Source: a virus. From it: 64,000 nt of DNA. Below are positions 39,059 to 48,429 of this stretch, piece after piece. Both the position numbers and the translations under genes were made by a program. The stretch covers positions 1 through 64,000 of IMG/VR virus record IMGVR_UViG_3300023210_000021. The stretch is one strand, 5' to 3'. The first letter of the stretch is position 1, and the number at the start of each line of letters is the position of its first letter. The notes beneath the pieces are model-generated. The model searched no databases, was not told where the DNA came from, and worked only from the letters and a program-made list of their open reading frames with translations.

Positions 39059-41024
39059 TGCTTATATCTTTAACTGCAATTAGGCTAATGTCCGCACAAC
39101 CACCAGCGACATCTCTTTTTCCTAATTCATATTCCCCAAAGTACTCAACCATCCTAACCGTAACGTCTAAGTCAAATGGACCACTATCATTAGTAAATAC
39201 TTCTACTTCATCACCAACACTAACCACCGCACCAACAGCAGGTACCATACTAACTATTTGAACGAATTTTGGGTCACTTAATTTTATCGCCAACTCCGAT
39301 GAATCAGCAGGTAATGTATATGTTAAGTTAGTGTATACAAAATCACAAGGTGGATCTTGTCTCCTTAAATAAAATCTATTACCTAAAAATATGTAATGTG
39401 CGCCACTATCAAACGGATAATCAACACCAGCATTTCCTACATCAAAAATACCAATATCTAACAAGTCCCTCCATTTATAAACTTGTTCACCATTTGTTCC
39501 TGAATATGATAAAATTGCGTAATCGGGAATACCAACAGTATCTACTGGGTCACCATCTTCAATATAAGAAGAAAAATCTTTTATCTTTATTCTATAATGT
39601 GGTTTATAAACATACCCCTCTTTTTTATCGCTAAGTTCTTCTCTGAAATATGTATTAAATCTATGGTATATATCACTTAACACCCTTTCCTTTAATTCTT
39701 CTGTGTTATATTCCACAATATCACCAACAAACTCTGAATCTGTCTCGTCAATTGGGTTGAAGTATGTCTGATTAACATTAGGGTCCCCGAAACCTCTAAG
39801 GTTGTAGTTTATATTATTCTGGTTTGATGGTAGGAAATTAGGATTAGACTGATTAGCGGTTAAGAAACCAGGTGTTCTGTCCACCCAAAAAGGGTTTCCA
39901 TCCCCTTCATCATCCCAATATTGATCTTGTATTGTAGTTATGTCACTATCATTATCTATCTTTATGATTGTTAAATACAATTCTGATAGTGGTCTACCTA
40001 AATTATCCCTATAAATATCTGGATCAATATCAATATCTTTATTAAAATTAAAACCAGCTTCTTTATCACTATAAATATTTTCTGCGAAACCAGCAGGGAA
40101 TATTTCATAGTCTTTATCATCCGTTGTCATTGCGGAAAAAACCCTTAGATAATATGATGACTCAACATCATTTACCACCCTTTTGAATGTACACAACCCC
40201 AAATTAATTTCTATTTCTAATGGGTTAATGTCAATAACAAAAATGTTGTCTTTATCATCATTTAATTGATCCCCTAACTTAAATACAGTAAAACTTCTTT
40301 CAGTTAGAGCCAACTCACCATTAGTTAAATCAGTAAACCCATATAATTTAACTTCATCCTCATCACTTAACCCATGATTAATTGGTGATTTGAATGCAGT
40401 ATAATTCCTGTCATTAAGAGATACCCTACCAATATTGACTATCGGAATACCCTCCGCTATTGTTACTTCATCATTACCATTAGTCACCAAAGAGATATCA
40501 TCCCTAGTATACGCTGGGTATGTTATTTTAAGTAAATAATTAGGTGTTCCCTCTGAATCTAAAAAACTTAAACGGTTATATCCAGGGTCAAAGGGAATAA
40601 ATTCACAAAGACTACTTTTATTATCATTAAAATCGGTAGCACTTTGTGAGAATTCTTGAGCTTGTTCTGGAACATTATCATAATAACCAAACCAACCATC
40701 TTCTTCCACTATATCAGGTGATTGTACAACCGCAGTTGTTCTTTGACCAAAAGTTACATTATCATCATCTTTATCAATAAAAATTTTTATATTGTCATTA
40801 TATAGTGCGTTACTTATAACTGGTTTAACTGAACCATAGAATCTGTACTTGTTAGATTCTTGCCTTTCTTTATCTGATTGTAATGACTGACTTATTACCT
40901 TATTAATTTTATTTAAAGGTAAAGGTCTAGTTGTATTATTTAACCATACGCTACTTTGTGAGTCTAAATTAACATCTTCGAAAGATTTTTCTTGTGTTAG
41001 TAATTTTTCTATTCTACCATCCAT
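39048..41024 (-). CDS. large baseplate-region structural protein, unknown
   Basis: A 658-residue protein. The N-terminus is helical and charged (MDGRIEKLLTQEKSFEDV). A beta-rich body follows, with a central YNTEELKERVLSDIYHRFNT helix (about 450) and a C-terminus rich in strands (VSVGDEVEVFTNDSGPFDL). No family was recognised with confidence. The genes on both sides are virion proteins and are separated by overlaps or a few bases, so I infer a baseplate wedge or tail component. Confidence 0.7.
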   Translation of the reverse strand: MDGRIEKLLTQEKSFEDVNLDSQSSVWLNNTTRPLPLNKINKVISQSLQSDKERQESNKYRFYGSVKPVISNALYNDNIKIFIDKDDDNVTFGQRTTAVVQSPDIVEEDGWFGYYDNVPEQAQEFSQSATDFNDNKSSLCEFIPFDPGYNRLSFLDSEGTPNYLLKITYPAYTRDDISLVTNGNDEVTIAEGIPIVNIGRVSLNDRNYTAFKSPINHGLSDEDEVKLYGFTDLTNGELALTERSFTVFKLGDQLNDDKDNIFVIDINPLEIEINLGLCTFKRVVNDVESSYYLRVFSAMTTDDKDYEIFPAGFAENIYSDKEAGFNFNKDIDIDPDIYRDNLGRPLSELYLTIIKIDNDSDITTIQDQYWDDEGDGNPFWVDRTPGFLTANQSNPNFLPSNQNNINYNLRGFGDPNVNQTYFNPIDETDSEFVGDIVEYNTEELKERVLSDIYHRFNTYFREELSDKKEGYVYKPHYRIKIKDFSSYIEDGDPVDTVGIPDYAILSYSGTNGEQVYKWRDLLDIGIFDVGNAGVDYPFDSGAHYIFLGNRFYLRRQDPPCDFVYTNLTYTLPADSSELAIKLSDPKFVQIVSMVPAVGAVVSVGDEVEVFTNDSGPFDLDVTVRMVEYFGEYELGKRDVAGGCADISLIAVKDISNVC

Positions 41025-41028
41025 ACTT

Positions 41029-44000
41029 TTATGATTTATTTAAACAAGTTTTTAATAACGCACCTGCCGATTGTGGTGTACCACCTGGTTGTGTTGGGTT
41101 GGGTTCGTCTAAATCATCAATACCTGCTAACGTTTCTTCATCTATTTTATCTGCGAAGAATTTACCCACAGTCTTATGTAGTGCTGTTTTACCAGGGATT
41201 AACCCAAAGTAAAAATAATAAGGTGTTTGTGAAGTTCTAAAACTAACCCCCTCGACCGATTCATTAATACTATCAGGATCATCTTTTAATATTTCGGTGT
41301 TATGATTTATACCATAAATATATTTCCCATCCTTCATTTTACATAAATCTCCTGATGTAAACCCATTACCATCATTTATAGTGTCGCCTGACATAGGACC
41401 TAAATCAACCAGTAGATTTGGTGTATTGTCTGGAATCTCTGGGTATGTTTCGTATGTGTTGTCTCTATTAATTGTTGATGGTTGTGCATATGAAATATCG
41501 TGATTTGGATCTGTATAGGTACTGAACCTCCTACAAAAATAACCCCTAATTTCCTCGTCATGGTCGAATAACGATTCACATGTTTCCAATTCATGAGCTT
41601 GATCCGTTACATCATTTACTTCTATCCCTATTTGTGAAGAAACGACAACATTCTTGGGGTTGATGCACTTAGTAGCATTACACCCAAAATCAGCGTATGT
41701 CGTCACATTAATTGTACTTTTATCACCACCAGGTTGTTCGCTAATCTTAAATGTTGTAGGTTCTAACTTATCAATTAAAAATGGTTGATCGTCAATATCA
41801 CAGAATGTGCTACTCCCCAACTCAGTTATGTTTGTTGGGTATAATAAAGTTGATTTAAGGAATGGCCCATCGTATATTGCATTTAATTCAGCTCCGTTAT
41901 AGTCAGCGGTTGGTTTGTTAGGTATGATAGATGCATAATATATATTACCTTTTTCATATTTAATAATACCATGTGATATTTCCATTGTATTATACCCTAA
42001 CCCTAAATCCTCCTCTTTACAGGCGCAAAATGCAGAACAACCCTTAACTCCAGGTATACAAGTTCCCTTTGCACATGCTTTTAATTCTTCTTGCGTAGGT
42101 GGTGCCAAATCAAGATCCTCAGTAGAACCACTATCAGGTGTTGGTGGTGTACTCTCAGTATCAACATAACAATCCATATTAAGTTTAGTGAATTCTTTTC
42201 TTTCCACCAAGTAACTTGAATTACATATGTTTTGGTGATGGGCATGACCACCAATATTCTGAAATTGGGTAAAACCTAAATCTGTATTTTCATACTCCAC
42301 ATATTTTGGTTTTCCATGAATCTTGTTATATAGTCTATTATTAACACCATCCTGTAAAAATGGGTAATACCAAGGTAAAACCGCAGGTGGTGTTCCGGTT
42401 AGAAGAAAGATGGGGTTGGGAATTGGAAAAGTATTATATAGAAAAAAGGGTAACTCACCATAGTTATCTGTATTACTTAGTAAATACTTACCCTTACCAC
42501 CCTGTAAAGACACAGGTGGAATACCACCATTACCTGTGGGGGGGAGAGGATAGATTGGTGATGATGTCTCTGGTTGTTCAGGAACATAACAATTGAAATC
42601 ACAAAACTTATCTTTTTTAATTTGCCCGAATTTTTTCTTTCTTTTTTTAGTTTTAAATTTTCTTTTAATTAATGGGAAATATAAAGAACCATTTAACCAA
42701 TCATTATAAAAATCAAATTTTATTAACCCCAAGAACGCAGCAATTGCCTCTAATTTACATCTTACCCATTCATCAATAGGTGATAATTCTAAACCACCAC
42801 AAGTTGGGCAAGGGATTACTTGATTAACATTACAAGAGAGTGGTGCAAATGGTGTTGGAAACAATGTAGGGGTAATGAGGATTTCTTCTTTACACCTTAA
42901 TTTAATTAACGGAATTTTAACACAACAATCACTACAACAGCTATTTGCCCCACCCACATCTGCATCGTTATCATTAGGGTCACCATTGATTGATTCACAT
43001 GGTATCTCTTTATCGCCCGACCATTTTTTACACTTACTATTTGGGCACGGTGGGTTTGCATTTGGGTTATCGTTTTCATCCTTACATTCGTCACAACCCT
43101 GACCACACCCATAAGGATGATCATCAGGACCACAACAACCATGTCTATCATCATTCGGATCCGATGGTAGACATGATGAACAAAATACACCACCGAATAT
43201 ACATTTATATTTGATAGTGATGGTAGCGCACCTACATAAACCAATGCCTGCAATTTCTACATCTATTTGTGGTCCACCCGGTGGGGAACAATCTGAGGGG
43301 CAAACATTAAGACAAGTATCTTTTTCATCACCAGTTTTTATGTCATCCCATTTTCGATAAGACTGGGCACAACAACCTAAACCAGAAGCGGTTTCACATA
43401 GTGCCTTTGTTGTAAATAACACATTGTGTCCATCCGCGTCCGGTATACTACCATCTCCAGTAGTGGCCGCCCTGAGTTTCCAATCTTGACAATCACTATA
43501 CGAACCAAAATCTCCAACATTATTACAAACACCCCACACCTGATCATATGTTTGGTAATTTGTTATTATTTGAGATAAATCTGGTGTGTTGTCTGACACA
43601 GAACATTCTGCTCGGTTTATGGAAATTGTTGTTTCCGGAAATCCGTTGGCGACGTTGACGGGGTTATTTGTGTAATATTTTTCGGTAAGACTATGTGAAT
43701 AACTCCAATCTACTTTACCAGCGTTTAGTAATGTCCTACAGCTTTGGTCTAGCGTTTTTCGTTCTACTTTACGCCACCATTTTTTACTTTCACCTGCACA
43801 TTCTTTAAGGCAGAATTCAATACTACAAGGGATTTTTATCTGACATATCATGGTTAAAAAACCATTAAATAGATTTAATATACCATTAACCAATGCTAAT
43901 AGTATCCCAATAAAGGACAATAAAATACATAATAAAGTATATAACGGGTTTACGTTGGTGTCAATCCTATTAAATGGTATTTTATTAACACCGAAACCAT

Positions 44001-45420
44001 CACTAATATCTTTAAGACCTATGAAATTTCTATTCTCATCATTATCGTTTGGTTGGAATCTCCCTATATATTGTCTTACCGTATAAACTTTCTTCCACCT
44101 GAATGTAAAAAATTCTTTTAAATAATTATATTCATTTGCTGGGTCATCAGCAAAAGCAGTCGGTGTTAGTGAAGTTTGTTCGTTAATATCAAATATTGTC
44201 GTTCCTGTTCCAGCATCTTGAGCAAACTGAGCATCTCTCAATTCTGATCTATCAAAACTATCAAAATTGTAATTACCCAACATATTAGGAACTAACATCT
44301 TAGCTCTTGTTCTAAGTTTTTTATCATCGTTAGACTTATCCATAGATATTCTAAACCTAACATCAGCCTCTGTTGCAACACCCTTTATACCGTCTGGTGA
44401 AGGAATTAAACTACCATCTTCTTCGGTGATTACCTTCCTTAAATTCATTGGGACTTGAAAAGACCAATTTCCATTTTCATCAATTAAATCATCACCTAAA
44501 TCCCTATAAAATTCTATATCACCTTGTTGTGTTCTACGAATGATTTCAATATTACCCTCACCAGTAATTAATTCATTCATATTACCCATTTTCTTTCTAG
44601 GCCTACAATTTTTATTCAATGAGTCTTTTTCATCGTCACTAAATAAACCACCCATAAAAATTGCTGTGGGGTTTAATTCATAACTTTCTATAGGTATATC
44701 TTGTCTAGTAATACCAATCTCTCGACCTATATTAAGTGTATCACACCAAAATGGTTTTACAACTATAGGGATGGTTTCACTTATAACTTGAGTTAGTTGA
44801 TCAAGACTTCCACTTTTAAAGGTGAATTTATCTTGAAATCTTGATTCTGGTGCCCCCTGAGCAATTAATTCATATGGTCTTGCAGATAGAAACCCTATAT
44901 CACTTACATCTAAATCATAGAATAATTGTTGTTGACCATTGGGTACACCGAATAACATAAAATCACCAGCCTCATTTGTCTTTGTGGTGTATTTATAATA
45001 CTTCTCATATACCTCAATATATGTTTCATCATCTAAAACCTCTCTTTTTCCAGGAAACCCACCAACTGGTGTGTGATCGGTATGTTGTTTTCTATTTGGT
45101 AATAGGTTATACCTTAAACCATTTCTATTTTTATCTACCGTTGATTCATAAGGATATATTTCCCTTATTATTGCATTGTCTTTATCATCATCTGATATAG
45201 GGACAAATATTGATACCTTTACGTTGGGTAACCCGAAACCATCATTGACTGAAATTCTACCAGCGACTACCCCGTAGTTTGCACAAAAACTCTGATAAGC
45301 ATCTTCTTGCGTAATCTTTAAACTTAAAATTTCTAATAAGTCAAAGTCTTGCTCTAACTTTATCTTAACGTATTTATCGTCACTATTAGGTGTTGTTCTA
45401 ATTCTAATGGAACTTGACAT
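41029..45420 (-). CDS. very large Cys-rich baseplate protein with carboxypeptidase-regulatory-like domain
   Basis: A 1463-residue protein. About residues 45-165 (GRISVNDGFGLPNVKVSIFV, then TNEAGDFMLFGVPNGQQQL) have the pattern of a CarboxypepD_reg-like beta-sandwich, a module common in Bacteroidota surface proteins. About residues 497-527 form a very hydrophobic stretch (LLCILLSFIGILLALVNGIL), unusual in a virion protein. About residues 530-870 are extremely Cys-rich, with many CxxC and CC pairs (SCLPSD, GQGCDECKD, NSCCSDCCVK), suggesting metal or disulfide cross-linking. It lies in the tail operon next to a small CxxC membrane protein and gp6. Probably a baseplate hub or penetration component. 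Confidence 0.72.
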   Translation of the reverse strand: MSSSIRIRTTPNSDDKYVKIKLEQDFDLLEILSLKITQEDAYQSFCANYGVVAGRISVNDGFGLPNVKVSIFVPISDDDKDNAIIREIYPYESTVDKNRNGLRYNLLPNRKQHTDHTPVGGFPGKREVLDDETYIEVYEKYYKYTTKTNEAGDFMLFGVPNGQQQLFYDLDVSDIGFLSARPYELIAQGAPESRFQDKFTFKSGSLDQLTQVISETIPIVVKPFWCDTLNIGREIGITRQDIPIESYELNPTAIFMGGLFSDDEKDSLNKNCRPRKKMGNMNELITGEGNIEIIRRTQQGDIEFYRDLGDDLIDENGNWSFQVPMNLRKVITEEDGSLIPSPDGIKGVATEADVRFRISMDKSNDDKKLRTRAKMLVPNMLGNYNFDSFDRSELRDAQFAQDAGTGTTIFDINEQTSLTPTAFADDPANEYNYLKEFFTFRWKKVYTVRQYIGRFQPNDNDENRNFIGLKDISDGFGVNKIPFNRIDTNVNPLYTLLCILLSFIGILLALVNGILNLFNGFLTMICQIKIPCSIEFCLKECAGESKKWWRKVERKTLDQSCRTLLNAGKVDWSYSHSLTEKYYTNNPVNVANGFPETTISINRAECSVSDNTPDLSQIITNYQTYDQVWGVCNNVGDFGSYSDCQDWKLRAATTGDGSIPDADGHNVLFTTKALCETASGLGCCAQSYRKWDDIKTGDEKDTCLNVCPSDCSPPGGPQIDVEIAGIGLCRCATITIKYKCIFGGVFCSSCLPSDPNDDRHGCCGPDDHPYGCGQGCDECKDENDNPNANPPCPNSKCKKWSGDKEIPCESINGDPNDNDADVGGANSCCSDCCVKIPLIKLRCKEEILITPTLFPTPFAPLSCNVNQVIPCPTCGGLELSPIDEWVRCKLEAIAAFLGLIKFDFYNDWLNGSLYFPLIKRKFKTKKRKKKFGQIKKDKFCDFNCYVPEQPETSSPIYPLPPTGNGGIPPVSLQGGKGKYLLSNTDNYGELPFFLYNTFPIPNPIFLLTGTPPAVLPWYYPFLQDGVNNRLYNKIHGKPKYVEYENTDLGFTQFQNIGGHAHHQNICNSSYLVERKEFTKLNMDCYVDTESTPPTPDSGSTEDLDLAPPTQEELKACAKGTCIPGVKGCSAFCACKEEDLGLGYNTMEISHGIIKYEKGNIYYASIIPNKPTADYNGAELNAIYDGPFLKSTLLYPTNITELGSSTFCDIDDQPFLIDKLEPTTFKISEQPGGDKSTINVTTYADFGCNATKCINPKNVVVSSQIGIEVNDVTDQAHELETCESLFDHDEEIRGYFCRRFSTYTDPNHDISYAQPSTINRDNTYETYPEIPDNTPNLLVDLGPMSGDTINDGNGFTSGDLCKMKDGKYIYGINHNTEILKDDPDSINESVEGVSFRTSQTPYYFYFGLIPGKTALHKTVGKFFADKIDEETLAGIDDLDEPNPTQPGGTPQSAGALLKTCLNKS

Positions 45421-45423
45421 ATT

Positions 45424-45846
45424 TTAACCCTCTTTGGTACCCTCATTATACTCCTCAGTTTCAAATACTTCTATATCTAGTAACTCACTATCACCACTAT
45501 AGTCTCTATTCTTATTGAATTGTCTTTCTTTCTTTTTAATAATTCTATTAGCTTTAAATGTCGCATACTTATGAACGACATTTTCTATTAAATCACCAAT
45601 AACTTTCTGACCATCTCTTTTAGGCATAAAGAAATTTACAAATAACACATAAAAAAGTGTTATTGTTATTAACGGCCACGAAATAATAATTATTATAAGT
45701 GCCAATAATTTTAAAATAAAATTACCATTGAAATCTCCATTCTGAAGACTTTCAGGTATTAAACTAATATTAATATTTTCACTATCAGCACCACCACTAT
45801 TAGTGTTGTTTTTTGAACTTTTTCCTTTACATGTTGAACATCCCAT
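45424..45846 (-). CDS. small CxxC membrane protein in the baseplate operon
   Basis: A 140-residue protein beginning MGCSTCKGKSSKNN (a CxxC pair at the extreme N-terminus). It has one or two membrane helices at about residues 45-72 (LLALIIIIISWPLITITLF, FYVLFVNFF), and then a basic, mostly helical tail (NRIIKKKERQFNKNRD). The family is unknown. A membrane protein embedded between gp6 and a large Cys-rich protein that also has a hydrophobic segment suggests a joint role at the host membrane during DNA entry or in baseplate assembly. Confidence 0.65.
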   Translation of the reverse strand: MGCSTCKGKSSKNNTNSGGADSENINISLIPESLQNGDFNGNFILKLLALIIIIISWPLITITLFYVLFVNFFMPKRDGQKVIGDLIENVVHKYATFKANRIIKKKERQFNKNRDYSGDSELLDIEVFETEEYNEGTKEG

Positions 45847-45900
45847 AACTTTTAATTTTTCTTAAAAAATACACCTAAAACCCCCAAAATAAAGCACACA

Positions 45901-47712
45901 TTACTTTATTCTTATTTTAATGTCCTTACTTGGTAATTTAACTTCGAACATTGCATTTGGTTGTCCGAATAATGTGTATTGACCTAACAAATCAATTTGT
46001 CTAGTGTCGGCATCAATATATGGTTGTGCAATTTCATTAACAGAATATTTACCATCAGCGACTTTATTATATACCCTTAAATCAACCACATTTAATACCC
46101 CACCGACATTATTAATATTTTCAATTAATTGTGCTAAGTAGATATTATCACCCATAAACCATTTGTTGATGTCCATGAAATCGGTGATACTATTAATAAC
46201 ACCCGTCATTATTTCAGTTTTAGAAACTGACTTATCTACAAATAAGTCTACCTCATAACCTAAGTTTATAATCTTTCCATCCTTAATTGTGACGTAATCA
46301 TTTAACATTCTATATTCTGCAAGATATTCTGCGATATTTTCTTTTAATGTTGATGTTGATTTATTTGTTAATTTTCCAGCACTATCTAATGATAAAGTAG
46401 TAACCTGTATTTTATTTCTTTCTTCCCAAACACCACACCTAAATGGTACACCAAACTTACCAGGCATTGCTGATATTCTACTCTGGTAATCTTTAATTGT
46501 GACTGATCTGTTTTGTGCCGAAAAATTGTATCTTATTAAATTTCTAATTTCTTCAATAGATGGTTGGTTTTTTCCTCCTATTGCAGGAATTGGGTTATTA
46601 ACCTTCAAACTATTTCTAACAGACTGGTTTATGGTGTTATCATCCCCATTAATAACTAAATTTACCGTACCTAACTTTGTTAATACACCTGACCCAATGT
46701 TACTATCTGACCCACCGCCAACTCTATACTTTATAAACATTGTGTTGTTTGTTGGTGGGATTGACCCTAACGATAGATTATTCGCAAAATCACCTATCCT
46801 ATCAATTTGACCTCTACACCCCACAAAATCATTTAGTGAGGATGTGTCGGTGTCACCAGCACCAAAGACTAACTTACAAAACCCATTATCAGTAAATTCT
46901 TTAATAAATCTTTGTGATGTATTTAACCATTTACCAGGTAAAATACTAGTATTGTCACTGACTTTATTAGTGTCCTCTATGAATACCTCAGCCTCTGCCA
47001 ATGCCATCATTTCGAACCACCTATTGTCAAATATTTGGAATTCTGATAGTGTTGGTGTTGAACTATAATTAGTTCCTTCTTTGGTTATAATACTATCTAC
47101 CGACAATACATTTGTATCTGGTAATACCATTTCCATAAATGGTTTATAATCTTCTGGTCTAATTACCTTTTTAAATATTTTTGTAAAACCATTTAAAACA
47201 ATTTCTCTTTTTGTTAATGTATAATTTTGAATAACCCCATTGGATATGTTGGGTATGATTAATCTGTTCGGTATCCCACCTATAGTAAATGGTGATGAAA
47301 AATCACAATCTTCTAACAACTCAAATACTTTACCCGACCCTGTTGCTTGTGACCCCTGATAAATAATAGGGGAATATGTATTATCAAAGGAATCCCCTAA
47401 TACTGGGACAACCACCGACCAGTCAACAATAGTAATACTTGGTCTTTTTCCTGGTATGTTTAACCCAAATGTTCTCGCTAACTCCAATACAGAAGATCTC
47501 TCTTGCATGTAATTAATTTGTGTCTCATTAAACATCCTGTCCGTATGAAATGATAACATATCACCCACCGCAGCGTTTAATTCTAATAACATCATCCCAA
47601 CAGATGCATCATTAAAGTCGTTAAAAATATCTGGGTAATATTGTTGAACGAAATTGACTAACTCCGATCTTACATCAGAGAAATTACGACTATTATAATC
47701 TATTTTCTTCAT
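45901..47712 (-). CDS. 6: baseplate wedge protein gp6-like (baseplate J family)
   Basis: A 603-residue protein with the N-terminal baseplate-J/gp6 signature: DIFNDFNDASVGMMLLELNA, then AAVGDMLSFHTDRMFNE and a YMQERSSVLELARTFGLNIP segment. The C-terminal half has the usual beta domain (VTIKDYQSRISAMPGKFG; VTTLSLDSAGKL). In T4-type phages gp6 dimers form the inner baseplate ring with gp25 and gp53, and the gp25-like gene lies directly upstream (2-base gap). T4 gp6 is 660 residues, so the size is similar. Confidence 0.9.
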   Translation of the reverse strand: MKKIDYNSRNFSDVRSELVNFVQQYYPDIFNDFNDASVGMMLLELNAAVGDMLSFHTDRMFNETQINYMQERSSVLELARTFGLNIPGKRPSITIVDWSVVVPVLGDSFDNTYSPIIYQGSQATGSGKVFELLEDCDFSSPFTIGGIPNRLIIPNISNGVIQNYTLTKREIVLNGFTKIFKKVIRPEDYKPFMEMVLPDTNVLSVDSIITKEGTNYSSTPTLSEFQIFDNRWFEMMALAEAEVFIEDTNKVSDNTSILPGKWLNTSQRFIKEFTDNGFCKLVFGAGDTDTSSLNDFVGCRGQIDRIGDFANNLSLGSIPPTNNTMFIKYRVGGGSDSNIGSGVLTKLGTVNLVINGDDNTINQSVRNSLKVNNPIPAIGGKNQPSIEEIRNLIRYNFSAQNRSVTIKDYQSRISAMPGKFGVPFRCGVWEERNKIQVTTLSLDSAGKLTNKSTSTLKENIAEYLAEYRMLNDYVTIKDGKIINLGYEVDLFVDKSVSKTEIMTGVINSITDFMDINKWFMGDNIYLAQLIENINNVGGVLNVVDLRVYNKVADGKYSVNEIAQPYIDADTRQIDLLGQYTLFGQPNAMFEVKLPSKDIKIRIK

Positions 47713-47714
47713 AA

Positions 47715-48095
47715 TTAGAATGTTATATCGATAGTATCAGTAGATGAAAATACACCTTCGGTTATAGTATAAGAAAGTATTACCTTTATCGCCTCTTCTA
47801 CTTCTATATTCTCAAAAGTGATACTATCAATCTGTAGGTTTGGAATATATTTCTTTATTGTGTCATTTAAATTAGTTTTGATTTCTTCATGAGTAATTTG
47901 ATCATTCATTTCAAAAATGAATTTCTTTAAATCACTACCGAAATCTGGCATATACAACCTTTCACCTTTATTAGTTAATAAAAGGTGTAATAAATCAGCC
48001 TTTATTGCGTCTTTTGATGTAGAGGTTATGTCAACATAGAACCCTTCGTCACTATCCTTAAAAGGGAAGTTTATATTTATATATTTAGAAGGCAT
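47715..48095 (-). CDS. 25: baseplate wedge protein gp25-like
   Basis: I use the ATG at 48095 (start MPSKYININFPF), giving 126 residues. A GTG 8 codons upstream lies inside the neighbouring endonuclease remnant and is less likely. The protein has the GPW/gp25 pattern: DAIKADLLHLLLTNKGERLY, then PDFGSDLKKFIFE, and a C-terminal beta domain. T4 gp25 is 132 residues. It should form the inner baseplate ring with gp6. The 3' end of the remnant at 48085-48330 overlaps this start by 11 bases. Confidence 0.88.
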   Translation of the reverse strand: MPSKYININFPFKDSDEGFYVDITSTSKDAIKADLLHLLLTNKGERLYMPDFGSDLKKFIFEMNDQITHEEIKTNLNDTIKKYIPNLQIDSITFENIEVEEAIKVILSYTITEGVFSSTDTIDITF

Positions 48096-48330
48096 TTTTA
48101 TATTTCCATTTAAACCCACATGTGGTTTTTATTAACCCATCACGCATCATTATAATATTTTTTTTATTTTTTGTTTCTTCACTATGTTTTTCACCTACTC
48201 TATAAGTATTACCAATACTTATTTTACCTAAGCTATATTTAGGTTTTTTAGTGGTATTATCAATATACCTAACATTAGATATATCACCATTAGAAACTAA
48301 ACTATAAATATTAATATACTTTTCTTCCAT
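48085..48330 (-). pseudogene. miniature GIY-YIG homing endonuclease remnant with NUMOD3-like motif
   Basis: An 81-codon frame. INIYSLVSNGD, then NVRYIDNTTKK, resembles the GIY-YIG core (xIYxL ... RYIGxT) with Asp in place of the last Gly. VGEKHSEETKNKK matches the NUMOD3 DNA-binding motif (G-x-HSEETK-K). CGFKWKYKNA is the GFxWKY tail common in phage endonucleases. The linker that should carry the catalytic Arg and Glu is missing, so an internal deletion is likely. It lies between the nrdB terminator and gp25, a typical freestanding homing-endonuclease position. It could still be a translated small protein. Confidence 0.6.
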
Positions 48331-48333
48331 TAC

Positions 48334-48343
48334 TTATAAATAT
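48334..48343 (-). promoter_or_regulatory. ATATTTATAA upstream box
   Basis: Sense-strand ATATTTATAA ends 3 bases before the ATG at 48330, upstream of the endonuclease remnant and the gp25-gp6 genes. It is a candidate start of the tail operon. Confidence 0.45.
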
Positions 48344-48378
48344 TGTAATATAAATTTTCGTTAAGAAAAGTGTGGACA

Positions 48379-48410
48379 TAAAAAAAGTCGTTACATGTAA
48401 CGACTTTTAT
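48379..48410 (-). terminator. strong palindromic terminator after nrdB
   Basis: Positions 48383-48408 form a perfect 26-base palindrome (AAAAGTCGTTAC and its complement, centred on ACATGT). It ends in a T run on both strands, so it can end nrdB transcription and act in either direction. Confidence 0.88.
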
Positions 48411-48429
48411 CTTATATTATATATTTTCT

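Noticed and set aside
42875-43253. Several overlapping frames on both strands in the Cys-rich region
   Set aside because: They are shadows of the 1463-residue baseplate gene, whose frame is intact throughout.
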